The position numbers and the translations under genes are program-made. DNA of 64,000 nucleotides, taken from positions 1-64,000 of the forward strand of contig NAJO01000025.1 in NCBI GenBank assembly GCA_002077065.1, read 5' to 3'. Below are positions 31,927 through 43,205 of this stretch, one piece after another. The DNA comes from Cryoendolithus antarcticus. Its lineage: Eukaryota > Ascomycota > Dothideomycetes > Cladosporiales > Cladosporiaceae. Position 1 is the stretch's first letter; the number at the start of each line of letters is the position of its first letter. Below the pieces are notes generated by a model, which was not told the DNA's origin, did not search any database, and was given only the letters and a program-made list of their open reading frames with translations.

Positions 31927-32694
31927 TCATTCGAAGAAGCCTCCATCGCTCCCGTCATCGCTAGCCTCCGGCTCTTTGTCGACTGCTGTAGTCTTGCGCT
32001 CTGGTTTCCTGCTACGCTCCGGCGGCTTCTGCCTCTGCTCATCTCCGTGCCTGATCTTCTCATTCCCAGCCTCGTCCAGGCGTCCGTGTCTCAGCGCGTC
32101 TAGCGTGCTCGCACCTATACATTTCCTGATCACCTCCCTCATTGTTCCATCGCCCTTCCGCTCCGCCTCCCCACTTACCTCCTCATCCTCCCCATCCTTC
32201 TTCCTGACACTCGGATAGAGAGCGACATAAGCCTTGTCCAGTGGATAGTATATGGCATAAGCAACGTCCACCTCACACTCGTCCACCTCTCTCCCTCTTG
32301 CCGCCCGCTCTTCCTCACTAATCCCCTCCTCTCTCACCGCTTTCCTCGCCCTCTTCAACCTCTTCGTCGCCTTCTGCCGATCGAAGAATCGCACCTTGTG
32401 CCATCTTGCGATCATCTTCCCCCGCTTATCAGCTTCTGCCTCCTTTGCAAGCTCTGTTTGAGCAGAAGCCAATGCTCGCTCCTTTTCTATGCGAATTTTG
32501 GGGGGTAGATCGGAATTTGAGAGAAGCCGTGTCAGGGAGCGTACTTCAGTCTTGAGGTGGTTGAGAGGATGTGCTTTCTTGAAGGAAGTTTTGCCTGAGA
32601 GGTTGGAAGGTTTTTGCTTTTTCGCAGGTCGCTCGGCAGGAACTTGCGCGGAGCGTGAGGGGTGTATGGCGGAGTGGGGGCGCTTAGACGCCAT
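31927..32694 (-). CDS. EFG1: rRNA-processing protein EFG1
   Basis: A single exon of 255 codons from the ATG at 32694 (MASKRPHSAIHPSRSAQVP). The EFG1 core runs from about residue 40 to 165: a helical region LNHLKTEVRSLTRLLSNSDLPP, then a highly charged coiled coil with HKVRFFDRQKATKRLKRARK and a DVAYAIYYPLDKAYVALYPS segment diagnostic of the family. The C-terminus is a low-complexity Lys/Glu/Asp tail. EFG1 is a nucleolar factor needed for 18S rRNA maturation in the small-subunit processome. It diverges from the Mio gene over a 242-bp shared promoter. Confidence 0.92.
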   Translation of the reverse strand: MASKRPHSAIHPSRSAQVPAERPAKKQKPSNLSGKTSFKKAHPLNHLKTEVRSLTRLLSNSDLPPKIRIEKERALASAQTELAKEAEADKRGKMIARWHKVRFFDRQKATKRLKRARKAVREEGISEEERAARGREVDECEVDVAYAIYYPLDKAYVALYPSVRKKDGEDEEVSGEAERKGDGTMREVIRKCIGASTLDALRHGRLDEAGNEKIRHGDEQRQKPPERSRKPERKTTAVDKEPEASDDGSDGGFFE

Positions 32695-32936
32695 GGTGGG
32701 TGGCAATTGGCAGGTCAGTGTCGGTACAGTATTGTCGATGGAGGAACGCAGAGCAACCAACATTTATCGATATCACTTTCTCTGGTTAAGACCTTACGTA
32801 AGCAGCCCATGAAAAACAACGCGAGATCGAGAGCACGTCTCCTTCTCTTCCGCACGATGTTTCCACAGGTTGTCACCTGGTGATGAAGACCGGTACTCAT
32901 GATGAACACAGCACAAGCTGAGAGGAAACGCAGGCC
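32695..32936. promoter_or_regulatory. Shared divergent promoter of EFG1 and Mio
   Basis: Only 242 bp separate the two ATGs, so cis-elements for a ribosome-biogenesis gene and a TORC1-pathway gene must overlap. I see no strong TATA box and no named motif. Confidence 0.5.
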
Positions 32937-35876
32937 ATGGAAGCGGCGGTACGCTGGTCTGGCCATAGCAACGAGGAGAAGTCCCGTTTCCTCCTGGTCG
33001 ACTTCGCAGACAGCAGTCTATTTCTGCACGAAGTCGATGGCATCAAAGACCGCAATGTCACACACCACCGCGTAGCCCATCTCTCGAAACTCCCTAGCTT
33101 CAATGCTTTTGATTGGTCCAGGACGACTCCTTCTATCGCTGCACTTGGTCTGACTACTGGCTATGCATCGATCGTCCAGCTGAGCGAAGACGCGCCTCCA
33201 GAGATCTTGACGACCTACAGAGTCAAGCAGCAGCGCAAGTGTACTTCCATTGCGCTCAGTCGAGAGAGCTGGCTTGCAGTTGCGCTCGACAAGGCGCGAT
33301 CAGACGTTTGCCTCAATGTCTACGATGCTGGAGCTCAATATGGCGCAGGCAGTGAGCCGATCAGGCGATTGTGTCCTGCCGAAGCGGTCTCGAGTGTATG
33401 CTTCTTTGCCAGTCAACCTCAGGTATTAGTCCTTGCGGCAAACAGAAATTGTGTGAGAGTCTACGATCTGCGAGGTAGGTAGCCTTCCATGGCATTCGTC
33501 TGTTTCTTGCGAACCGTCCGACCCTTCATAATTTGGCCGAGTCTGAGTGCAGATCCCGTGTGGCTGACTTGCTCGTCGCTCCTTTGTATGGCCCGATGCA
33601 AAGCGTCTTGTGGCCTACTATGAATTCCTCATGTTCTCCCACCAGACCCAACGATCCACGTTCGCCGCATGAGCTGATTGTGCAGCACAGACGCTCGTAC
33701 AACCACTTCACCAAGCCTACACGCTTTAACGAAGAACATCAATACCATCGCAATCGATCCTTGCGATGAGAACTACTTCGCTTCGGTGGGATCAGTCGAA
33801 GGGCCTTTCATGAGTTTGTGGGACAGGCGTCGAATGAGTAATGGAACAGATGCTTCGAACACAGGCGCTGTCCTCGAGTTCACCTCGGTGGTAGACAACC
33901 GTCTCAAGGCCACTGTTTCGAGCCTGAGCTTCGCTGGTCTGCAGCGCGGTCGCTTAGCAATCTCTTCAAGCCTCGGGGAGCTGAAGGTCATTGACATGAT
34001 CCTGAGTAACGAGACATTTGTACAGCAATCGCAATACGCGCCCACCAACCCTTACGGAGGGATTGCGTGGACTTCGAATGATTGCGTTTCGGAGACCAGG
34101 GTGATTCAATCTCCGAATCAAGACATTGGCAGCGGAAAGCACAATGTGAAGCAGGCGATAGCTTTCGATTGGATGGCTTCCGATGCTCATGTCGTAGACC
34201 AAGGCATCCTTGTACTGAGGGCTGACCGATCGCTGGACGTTGTCCGTGCGAGGCACACAAAGCCGATAGCCTGCGTTACGGCTCGCCAGGAGCTCAGCGT
34301 GGCAGAACATGATATGCAGTATTTGAAATCTGTCACTGCATCACAAGGCGACGCTCGCGATCCATCTCCGACGTATGTCAGCGCTCCTGCCGAAACCGAA
34401 GTCACACGAATGTTGGCACCCAGCACGATGCAACGTGACCGATGTCGCCGTGGCTACCTCTTCGACTCTCGCAAGAACGCCGAAATCGTACGCGGTGACT
34501 GGCAGCTTCAACGCCTATGGGAGATCGTTGAACGCTTCCACAGCCAGGCATCAAACAGCGGCATGGTGTACAACAACGTAGATCTGAGCTACATTGGCGT
34601 CGCAGGAATCTGGTCAGAGAATCTCGGAAACATCTTTCGCCGAACCTACGCCCCACATGACCTCAGCTTCGAAGACATGGTCGTTGGCCTGAATGAAGCC
34701 CTCTCGATCCCCCAATTCGACGGTGAGCGCACAGACTTCCCCGAGCATCGTCAACTCTGCCTTGCAATCTGCGGCTGGAAGTTCACTTCCGAAGCCCTCG
34801 AGACAGAATGTCAAGAACTGATTGAACGCGGTCTATACTACCAAGCCATTGTGCAAGCAGTCCTCCACGGCGAGAAGCACATGGCACTGAACCTTTTCCG
34901 CAGCCTGACACGCAGCAAATTCATTCAACAGAACGGCATCGGCGCCCTCCTCGCCTCAGACAATTTGAACGAAGCGCAGCGGGAGATGTGTCTCTGGATG
35001 TCAGCTGACACCGACGATCTGGCCTTGAAAGCTCTACTCACTTTCTTGGAGAAAGGCGACTGGCGCGATGTGATGAAAACAAACTACCTCCATCTGGGCT
35101 ATCGCGTCGCGCTAGGCTGTAAATACCTCAACGACACCGAGCTGTCCGGGTTCCTGCAGACCGAGACCGCACGCGCGATACGAAACGGCGATCTTGAAGG
35201 CATCTTGCTTACAGGTCTGGGCGAGCAAGCCATGCATCTCATGCAGACTTACCTTACCCGCACGAATGATCTGCAGACTGCGGTGCTGGCTACTGCGTTC
35301 ACGAATCCGAGATGTGTGGATGATGTGAGGTGGGAGATGTGGAAAGAGGTCTACTTCCAACAGCTGCAGAGTTGGCGGTGCTTCGGCGAGAGAGCGCGGT
35401 TCACAGTTCAGTATAACCGCATGTCAGTATCGCGAGAGGGAAAATCGATGATACAGAGTCCGAAGGGCCAGATAACGCTGAGGTGCGTAGGCTGTCAGGG
35501 CTCACTTGCCCGGACTGATTCGAGGTACGTGCTCGGCAAAGCGTCTGATAGCAGTATTGTGGCTGCGGAGACGCCTAACGCAAAGGGTCCCGCGGCGCAA
35601 ACTGGCACTGTGTGTCTCAAGTGTGGCCGGCATCTACCGCGGTGTGCGGTCTGTATGATGTGGCTTGGCACCCCAGAGAATGCTAGGACGAGGACACCCG
35701 GAACGACTGGCGCGGCTGCAGCGATGAAGGGCTTCTTGAGCTTCTGCTTGGCTTGTGGACACGCATACCACGCTGATCATGCCATGGAGTGGTTCGGCAA
35801 GCACAGGGAGTGTGCGGTGCCGGGGTGTAAGTGTGCTTGCGGTGTCAAAAGCGGCTATACTGTCAACGGAGCGTAG
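32937..35876 (+). CDS. SEA4: Mio/Sea4, WD40 and zinc-ribbon subunit of the SEA (GATOR2) complex
   Basis: Exons 32937-33474 and 33691-35876 join in frame for 907 residues across a 216-bp intron (GTAGGT donor, CACAG acceptor). An N-terminal WD40 propeller includes FDWSRTTPSIAALG, CVRVYDLR and IAIDPCDENYFAS...LWDRRR. A helical solenoid follows (GLYYQAIVQAVLHGEKHMALNLFR). The C-terminus holds the mio zinc-binding module: LRCVGC, CLKCGRHLPRCAVCMMWLG, CLACGHAYHADH and CAVPGCKCACG. Mio/Sea4 is a vacuolar-membrane SEACAT component that antagonises the GAP subcomplex and so activates TORC1 when amino acids are present. Intact, with all expected zinc ligands visible. Confidence 0.92.
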
Positions 35877-36061
35877 CACATGTGGGACCGATGTACAAAA
35901 CAGGGCGTACGAATGAGGAGATGCGAGCGTTTTTTGGTCGGAACGACTCTCATGGCTATGTACATGTCCGTTCAATCTCCACTTCCACCGCGAGCCTCAT
36001 CTTCGACTCAATCCTAGCTTTTGATCATAAACCTCATTACCGTCCACCCTCCAAGAAGTAT

Positions 36062-39000
36062 CTACCAGTTCTTGGTGGTGTAACCCGGCGGGGTATATGC
36101 AGGAGGTGCCCAGCTCTTAGTCCCCGTAGGCTTGCCGTGATGATATGACGACGCCGTGGAGCCGCCTGCTGCCGATGATGAGCCGCCCGTAGGGACGGCC
36201 GAGGCGGACGAAGACCCACCGGTAGGGCCTGGCGGATAGCCGCTGCTGGTGCCAGTGTTCGCGCCACTCAGCGTACCCGAAAGCGGCAGACGGCGAGAAG
36301 AGCTGCCGACGTAGGCAGTCTTGGTGTAGCTCGTGATGATCCAGTCCTGGGCAGCAGTGTCCCAGTTGCTGAGATCGCGGCGCGTGATATCGAAGCTGTA
36401 CGTCGTCGTCGCGCCGGGGGCGATGGTCTTACGGTCGAAGTTTCGGAGGACGACGACGGGGTCGTTCGGGCCGCCAAGGGAGACGTAGAGTTGTGCAACC
36501 TCGTCACCGGCGACAGCGCCGGTGTTGGTCACGTCTGCGGTGACGGTGTAGAGGACGTCGTAGAGGTGGGCGTTGCCGCCGGAGCCGACTGCGGAGCCCG
36601 CTGGGAGACGCGGCTGTGGGCTGCTGTCGTACTCGCCGGGGTTGATTGTGACGTTCTGACCGTAGCGGGGCTCGAGGCTGGCTGTGGCGAGGTCGGTGCT
36701 GTTGAGGCAGGGGTAGATGTAGGCTGAGATGAAGTGGAAGCCTGGCGGGCAGAGGTAGTCGGCGGTGCGGTTGCTGACTGAGCCGTATGTGGGTGCCGCG
36801 GGCGTGTTACCGGTGGTAGGCACGTAAGCAGGCGCGCTGCGAGCGTTGATCTTGATGTTGGCGTACGAGAAGTTAGTGTACGAGAGACCGTAGCCGAACT
36901 CGTACTGGGGCGTCTCGTTGAAGCGGTCGAAGTAGCGGTAGTCGATGAAGACGCCCTCGACGAAGTTATCCTGAGGCGCGCCTTGTCCGTTGTTGTTCAC
37001 GTAGAGGACATCGGTACCGTACGATTCGCGGGTCTTGCCCCAGGTGAAGGGAGTCTTGCCGCCGGGGTTGACAGCGCCGTAGAGGATGTCTGCGATAGCG
37101 TTGCCTGACTCTTGGCCTGGAATACCGGCCCAGATGATGGCGGTAACGTTGGCGTTGTCAGACCAGTTGCCAACAAGGACAGGTCCAACAGTGTGCATGA
37201 CCACGATGGTGTTCGGGCACTGCGAAGCCACGTTGTTGATTAGGGCGTCGCCCTCGTGCCAAAGCGTGAGATTGTTGCGGTCACCCTCATTGCCGTCGAC
37301 AGTGATATAGCCCTGTCATGAATTGTTAGCAAGTTGATCCCGGTAATTGTAACTTTTGGACCGCTCACCTCTCCAGCATCGCTGTTGGCAAAGACAATGC
37401 AAGCACCACCGGTCTGGGAGACGCGGTGAGCGAGTGCAGCCTGTTGTGCATATGCGAAGTCATCGGTAACACTCTCGATTGAGCCGCGGTTGTCGCGAAC
37501 CACGCTCTTGATAGCCTCGAGGGGAGTAATGAGGTAGGGGAAGTTGGCAGTGCCTGTGATAGTTGTGTCAGTGCCAAGCCATCCCGTTGAATGCACGAGA
37601 AGCCATACCTGATCCCCAGCCCATGGCAAGAGTACCGTTGTCACAGCCGCGGTCGCCACATCCATTAGGACCGTACATGGCCTCGCCAGCGTCGGATCCA
37701 AAGACAGTAGTGAGCTTTTCCTTGCCAGTAAGAGGCAGTGCGCCGTTGTTCTTGAGCAGGACAGTGCCATCGGCATCGATCTTGCGGATGAGCTCAGCAT
37801 GGTCGTCTTGCACGTCGAGATGCTCATTGATCAGGGTGTAGCCTTCTGATGCGTGGTAGTGTGAGTATCCGTAGGTATCTTGAGTCCAGGAGGAGAAAGT
37901 TGGGGAATTTTCGACTTGGTTGTTCTCACGATCGACGTAGTACCAAGCGGCAACAATGCGGACTGCCATGTCGTCGAGGCGCCATTGGGGAACAGTGCCG
38001 TTCAGGACTGCGATGGTCAAGTTGGGTCCCTAGTATATAGTCAGCATCGTTCCCTTAAACCCTTCCCAACGTCGCCACATACCCAGAAGGAGGTTCCACT
38101 GTCGAAGCCAACATCACCGGGCATCGTCATGTCGAGTCCAGCCAATGCGCTCGCGACACCAGAGTGCTGCGCGCTCCAATCGCTCATAATGAAGCCCTGG
38201 AATCCAAGCTCATTCTTCATGATGTAGTTCTGGAGGTAGGAGTTTTGGCATGCGTAGCTGGAATCCTGTCAGCTCAAGGTTATCTCATCAAGGTTTCCGT
38301 AGGACACACCTGTTGTTGATCTGGTTGTAGCTGCACATGATGGATCCAGTGCCGGCGCGGATAGCGTCAGCGAATGGCCAGACGTAGAGCTCGTGCTGGG
38401 AGAAGTCAGTGTGCTGTTCCTTACTCAATCTTGGAACACGCTCGTACCAGAGTCACATCATCGATGTTCGAAGAGATAGCTTCAGAGTTGTTCGCACCAG
38501 CTTGGCGAAAGTGCTCCTGCTCGTTTCCAACGTAATGCTTGGTGCAAGCAACAACACCAGCGTCCTGGATACCCTTGACAGTCTCGTACACAGCAACACC
38601 AGATAGCACTGGGTCAGGCGAGAAGCCTTCCCAGTTCCTGCCACCCTCAGGCGCACGGCCAATGGGTCCAACAACAGGTCCGAGCTGAACATCGACTCCC
38701 TTGTCGCGGTGCTCAGAACCCATGGCGTTTCCGCGCTGGTAAAAGAGGTCGCGACTCCAGGTCGAGGCGACGCTGAGCTGTGCTGGGAAAGCTGAGACGA
38801 AATCTGCGAATCGGACACCGAGAGGCGAGTCTTGCATGCACAAGGCCTTGAAGCCAAGTCTGGGGATGGCACCGTTGTTTCCGACGCACTTCTCGCCCTC
38901 CCAACCGACACCAGTGGTGAGGTTGACTTTCTCGAGGAGTGTGAGCTTGGAAACGAAAGCTTCTGCTTGGGAGTAGCTGGCATTGGGTTAGTCTGAGTGC

Positions 39001-39190
39001 TGGACTGGCTAAGCTCATTGACTACTCACGCATCTGCCCAATCACCTAGACCCTCACCCCATGGCGAAGGGTACTTTGGCGGCGAGGTCTGGAAGGATAC
39101 CGCGCCGGGGTTGTTGAAAGGGCTGCTGCTATTCTGTCCGAAGACTAACGGCAGCGCTGCCAACGCAGCTGTTGAGCGGATGAAGCCCAT
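36062..39190 (-). CDS. Secreted GH3 beta-glucosidase
   Basis: Seven exons join in frame: 39190-39030, 38976-38448, 38395-38310, 38257-38083, 38029-37609, 37553-37369 and 37312-36062, for 935 residues. A signal peptide ([18 protein letters not shown]) precedes a GH3 N-terminal barrel with [20 protein letters not shown] and [10 protein letters not shown]. The nucleophile is the Asp in [13 protein letters not shown]. The GH3 C-terminal domain follows ([34 protein letters not shown]), then a fibronectin-III-like domain ([14 protein letters not shown]...LRNFDRK). A Ser/Gly/Thr-rich tail of about 90 residues is an addition to the basic family and is probably glycosylated. It hydrolyses terminal beta-glucosyl residues, typically cellobiose. 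Intron borders are canonical throughout. Confidence 0.95.
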
Positions 39191-39325
39191 GTTGACTGAG
39201 GCAAAGAACAGCCAGCAGTGATGCTCAAGAAAGAGCTATAGACTGAGGAAGATGCTTTGCTAATGTCCCGTAGAGACTTGACTTTGGTAAGGAAGTGAGG
39301 GAGACAATGGCTGCAAGGCGGGAAA

Positions 39326-39341
39326 TACAAGTATACTTGTA
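39326..39341. promoter_or_regulatory. Perfect 16-bp palindrome upstream of the beta-glucosidase
   Basis: TACAAGTATACTTGTA reads identically on both strands and lies about 135 bp upstream of the GH3 start codon. The position suits a dimeric activator site. It does not match the consensus of XlnR, CreA or a CGG-triplet zinc-cluster site as I know them. Confidence 0.45.
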
Positions 39342-39530
39342 CCTCGGTGGTGCTCCACGCGAGCTACTTGAAAGATCCACAGTAGTGCATGATGCAGCTC
39401 CTGCCGTTCCTGAGCGCGACTTACTGCAAGCGGCAAGACCGGCGCTCATCGTGGTTCTTGCGGTGTTTGTCAAAGTGGAGATAAATTGGCTTTGAGCGTT
39501 GTCGTGGCGGGCAACGTGGAGGAGCCCCGA

Positions 39531-39557
39531 CCCCGCTTAACTTTCTTGGATGTGGGG
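39531..39557. promoter_or_regulatory. Two CreA/Cre1-like boxes
   Basis: CCCCGC at 39531-39536 and GTGGGG at 39552-39557 both fit the SYGGRG carbon-repressor consensus, on opposite strands and 15 bp apart. Paired sites are what functional CreA repression usually needs, and the neighbour is a beta-glucosidase. The six-base motif is common by chance. Confidence 0.3.
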
Positions 39558-40992
39558 CAGGCACCTTGTCTCATCATATCGGACATGGACTTCTGTGGTA
39601 TGACCGCAATATCGAGCGTGGCCGTGCGTGGCTATCGGTTGTCCAGGATGCCACGCTTGCCGTGCACCCGGCCACCGAGCTGCTGGGCAAAAGCAGCGTC
39701 GCTTGCACGTTGACTAGACGGATGCTTCCCGATCACGAACACCGCAACGCACCGGAGTCATGACGAACGTACAGGCTGCCGCTTACCCAGCACGTAGGTC
39801 TCGCAGCACCTGACATGCGCCTCATTATGCGTTCACCGTGCGGGGTGTCGTTCAGTGTGGTGCGAGGGATCGCGCGAAGGTGACATCCGCATTCACCGTT
39901 CAGCCGTCCATCGCCTTGCGCTGTTGTCAAGCTTGCAACGGCGTGCCTGTCCCTGCAGCAACGGCGAAGTTTGTGATCAGGGTGGCTGCGTAAAGGTCAT
40001 CGCCACAGAAAGCTGCGCGTGCTTAAGATGGCTTTCCAGCGGATGAGAGCTTTCATCGATACGTGAACTCGCCGCCGCGACGATGATGCTCGATGCCCGT
40101 AATGCGCAACATCGATATTGCCTTGCAGTCAGATCGTGCGTCACGTTGCAGCCGAGCCGCACAGGCTACATACACGCAGCTGCAGCATGTCGTATCCCCC
40201 GCACTTTGCCTGCGCCGAACATGACCCGGTGAGATCTTCCAGACAGCTGAGGATCTCTCTCACAGCTGTCAGTGATCGGAAGACTTCGTTGTGGCGCGCT
40301 GTCGAGATGCACCAACGGATTCCCGGCTAGCTGAGAGTTGCGACTTGGTATCACCGCAAAGAAAAGACCACTGTCACTACAAACGGCTTCGCGGGTGAGC
40401 TCGAAGCAAAGAACCAGCCAAGCAATGCCATCGTGCGGAGAAGGCGCACGCCCAGGCACAAACTGCCGTCCATGAGTCAAGTCTCGATGACGACAAGGAT
40501 GGAGCTCCAAGCTAGCCAGGAACAGGCACAAGAAGCCGGGTGGTGAGGCCCGAGTAACCGTACGGACGAAGCTTTCAGAAAGACGATCAATATTCTTCTC
40601 ATTCTGAGGGCTGCATGACAAACACTTTACAGGGCTCATCAAACTGCTCTATATTGATCATTACTGCAGTCACGACACATGAAGCAGATGTCGACGGTAT
40701 AGACCAACAACGACATGGGCCACAGCTACTGTAGGTGAGGCTGACGTCGGCGTTCAGCGGTGACTTGAAATGGTAGCTTCGTGGAGGCGACGCTTCACAG
40801 CCGCACGAAGATAAGATGGTGTGAGTCTTAGCAACTCTTATTCCAATGCTTGTCCCGTCCATTCTCTCTCCTAACACACCGGCCAAATCTGTCTTATCGG
40901 CTCCAACGAACTGCAGAACCACGTCTGTGAACTCGGCGCCGGGCAACATAACTCCCTCAGCCTCACAGCATCTTCAGACCAATCCTCCCACA

Positions 40993-41727
40993 ATGACAAC
41001 GCCAATCCCATACAACGGATGGCGCAGCGAACGCCTCATATTCCTTGCCCCAGAGCCCTACCATGAAGACTTCCTGCACGCCATGTCCCAAGACTGGACC
41101 TCCTTCACCAACGCCGCGCCCATGCTCCCTACTCCACATGGAACCGAAAGCGCCAAGGACTTCCGCTCCTGGCTGCAAAAATCTCTGCTAGGCGTTGTGA
41201 TCTGTCTGCCCGGCGAGGACGCAACTGCTGAGGCAGCACCGGCTGAGCCGGCTGCGCCAAAACTTCCACCAGGCGGCCCCGCTGTGCGGAATCCAGCGGC
41301 GAGCGCAGTGCCAACGCTGAATGCAAAGCACACTCCAATCGGCACACTAACCCTCACTGCCCCACCCGAGAACATGGCCCGCCATCGCCGCGTCGACATC
41401 GGCATCAACATCTCCTCCGCGTACCAAGGGCAAGGCTACGGCTCCGAAGCCATCCTCTGGTCATTGGAATTCGCTTTCAAGCACGCGGGCATGCATCGCG
41501 TGGGCATTGGCGCTATGAGCTATAATACCGGGGCTGTGAGGCTTTATGAGCGGTTGGGGTTTAGGCCTGAGGGGAGGTTGAGGGATTTCTTCTGGCATGA
41601 TGGGGCGTTTTGGGATGCGGTCGAGTTGGGGATGTTGGAGGGGGAGTGGTGGGAACGGTATGGTAGCAGGGGGAAGAATGAGGTGGGAGAGGGGAAGGGT
41701 GTGGAGGGAGGGGCTGAGAGGACTTGA
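40993..41727 (+). CDS. GNAT-family N-acetyltransferase (RimJ-like)
   Basis: A single exon of 244 codons from the ATG at 40993 (MTTPIPYNGWRSERLIFLAP). RSERL...LRAP-like opening strands and a VDIGINIS-x-AYQGQGYGSEAI segment give the acetyl-CoA pyrophosphate-binding Q-x-x-G-x-G loop at about residue 140-150. FKHAGMHRVGIGAMSYNTGAVRLYERLGFRPEG is the usual RimJ/RimL-type motif B region. A Pro/Ala-rich insert of about 45 residues interrupts the fold before the core, and the C-terminus is a low-complexity Gly/Glu tail. The substrate, protein N-termini or a small amine, cannot be told. The frame is open 49 codons upstream, but the first in-register family start is this Met. Confidence 0.87.
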   Translation: MTTPIPYNGWRSERLIFLAPEPYHEDFLHAMSQDWTSFTNAAPMLPTPHGTESAKDFRSWLQKSLLGVVICLPGEDATAEAAPAEPAAPKLPPGGPAVRNPAASAVPTLNAKHTPIGTLTLTAPPENMARHRRVDIGINISSAYQGQGYGSEAILWSLEFAFKHAGMHRVGIGAMSYNTGAVRLYERLGFRPEGRLRDFFWHDGAFWDAVELGMLEGEWWERYGSRGKNEVGEGKGVEGGAERT

Positions 41728-41848
41728 GAGGGATGGAAAGGTCGTGAAGCTTACCTTGCGAGCGTCGATGAAGTGGAGTAGCAATTGACAGCCCTACAGC
41801 AGCATTGAGTATCTTACAGCCACCAGGCTCGGCGTTCAGTCACTCAAC

Positions 41849-42946
41849 CTACATCAGGCCCTTCACAGCATCCCTCAATATCTCCTCCGCGCACCCGACA
41901 AACAGCCCCAAATGCGTCCTCTCCTCAACCCTCCACTCCACTCTTCCCTTCATCCTCACAGCAAACTCCTCCCCAATTCTCACAGGCACATTTGAGTCCA
42001 AACTGCCGTACCACAACGTCACCTGAACTTTCTCGGTCTCAATCTCATCCACCCCGAAGCCCCAATCCGAGACCAGAAGTCGGCCATCGTCCACAAAGCC
42101 ATGCACGCCTCGCGCGTTAGCCTGCCTCGAGTCCTGGACCAGTAGGTCGATCAAGGCTGGATTCTTGGCGAAGAGCGTAGCGTCTTGAGGCTGTGGTTTC
42201 GGCCACCGCAACGGGTGGCGAGTGAATTGTAACGTGATGGCCCGCGCGGGCTGCTCATCCGTGAGCTTCGCGAGAGCCGCAGAAACGCGGGTCTGCAGCC
42301 AGCGCACGGCGTTAGGGCAATACTGCAAAGCCCAAAACAGCACTCGATTCACGACGTTCATCCCAGTCGTCCCGATCCCAAGCGGACCCATACCCGCGAC
42401 CACAGTCACACTTTCCAGCCCCCTCCCAGCAAGCGCCTTAGCGGATGCCAAAGCATAAGGGCCACCGCCCGAGACGCCAATGACGCCGTAAGTCTCAAGC
42501 TCCAGATGGTTCGCAAGGCATCCGACGTCCTCCGCATGGTCCAGCAGCGTACGACCTGGATGCAGAGAGCTCTGCCCAATACCTGGCCGGTCTAGTGCTA
42601 CGAGACGAATGCCGAGATGCTGAGCTGTAGGGTGATAAATTGCGGCTTGAAGGCGGGAGCCAGGGAAGCCGTGGAGAAAGAATAAGGTCGGGCCGGTGCG
42701 GGAGCCGTAACGGGCGTACGCGAGCTTGCGCCCGAAGGGGCGGAGGAGATGAGGTGTGACGGTGCTGCGGAGGTAGTGTGTCGATCGCTTGCTAGGGGCG
42801 ATGAGTGATGCTGCGGGACGTGTATAGGGAATTTGAGAGGTAGAGCGGCGTATTGGCGGTGGCAGGAGGTGGGTGAGGATGTGCCACAGGGATGTACACA
42901 GACTCGTGACTTTGCTGAGCAATGCACGGGCATGGAATCCGGGCAT
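41849..42946 (-). CDS. Alpha/beta-hydrolase fold protein
   Basis: A single exon of 365 residues. An oxyanion-hole segment FFLHGFPGSR near residue 95 and a nucleophile elbow GVSGGGPYALA near 160 mark the fold. The likely acid is in WYGSLDSNVP and the catalytic His in ERTHLGL near the C-terminus. The first 70 residues are basic and include a hydrophobic stretch (LWHILTHLLPPP) that may anchor the protein or target it. The ALDRPGIGQS strand is typical of this group. The substrate is unknown. It lies convergent to the GNAT gene, only 121 bp away. Confidence 0.88.
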   Translation of the reverse strand: MPGFHARALLSKVTSLCTSLWHILTHLLPPPIRRSTSQIPYTRPAASLIAPSKRSTHYLRSTVTPHLLRPFGRKLAYARYGSRTGPTLFFLHGFPGSRLQAAIYHPTAQHLGIRLVALDRPGIGQSSLHPGRTLLDHAEDVGCLANHLELETYGVIGVSGGGPYALASAKALAGRGLESVTVVAGMGPLGIGTTGMNVVNRVLFWALQYCPNAVRWLQTRVSAALAKLTDEQPARAITLQFTRHPLRWPKPQPQDATLFAKNPALIDLLVQDSRQANARGVHGFVDDGRLLVSDWGFGVDEIETEKVQVTLWYGSLDSNVPVRIGEEFAVRMKGRVEWRVEERTHLGLFVGCAEEILRDAVKGLM

Positions 42947-43205
42947 CAGAAGTAGTTGGTAGTGTGTGCGAATTTGTGGCCTTTTGAAGACATTGTGTAA
43001 AGCGTGGTATGCGAGCTTGGATACGTACCGTCAGCTCGCTTGCATGGATGCAGACTATAGCCTGCGGGTGCGAGATTTTGTGACTCACTGAAGTGATGAA
43101 GGTGGTATGCATCTGGTCATCAGCCCTCCAGCGCTGGGCTGTCTTCGATGGTCATACTGTGCAATGAAGGGCAAGTGAACGCATGACAGATATAATAGCT
43201 CGTCT

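Larger units (their letters stand above)
39191..40992. other. Divergent promoter region of the beta-glucosidase and GNAT genes
   Basis: A 1.8-kb gene-free stretch. It contains the palindrome and CreA-like boxes listed separately. Remaining frames on both strands are short and overlapping; no RNA gene or transposon end was recognised. Confidence 0.5.
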
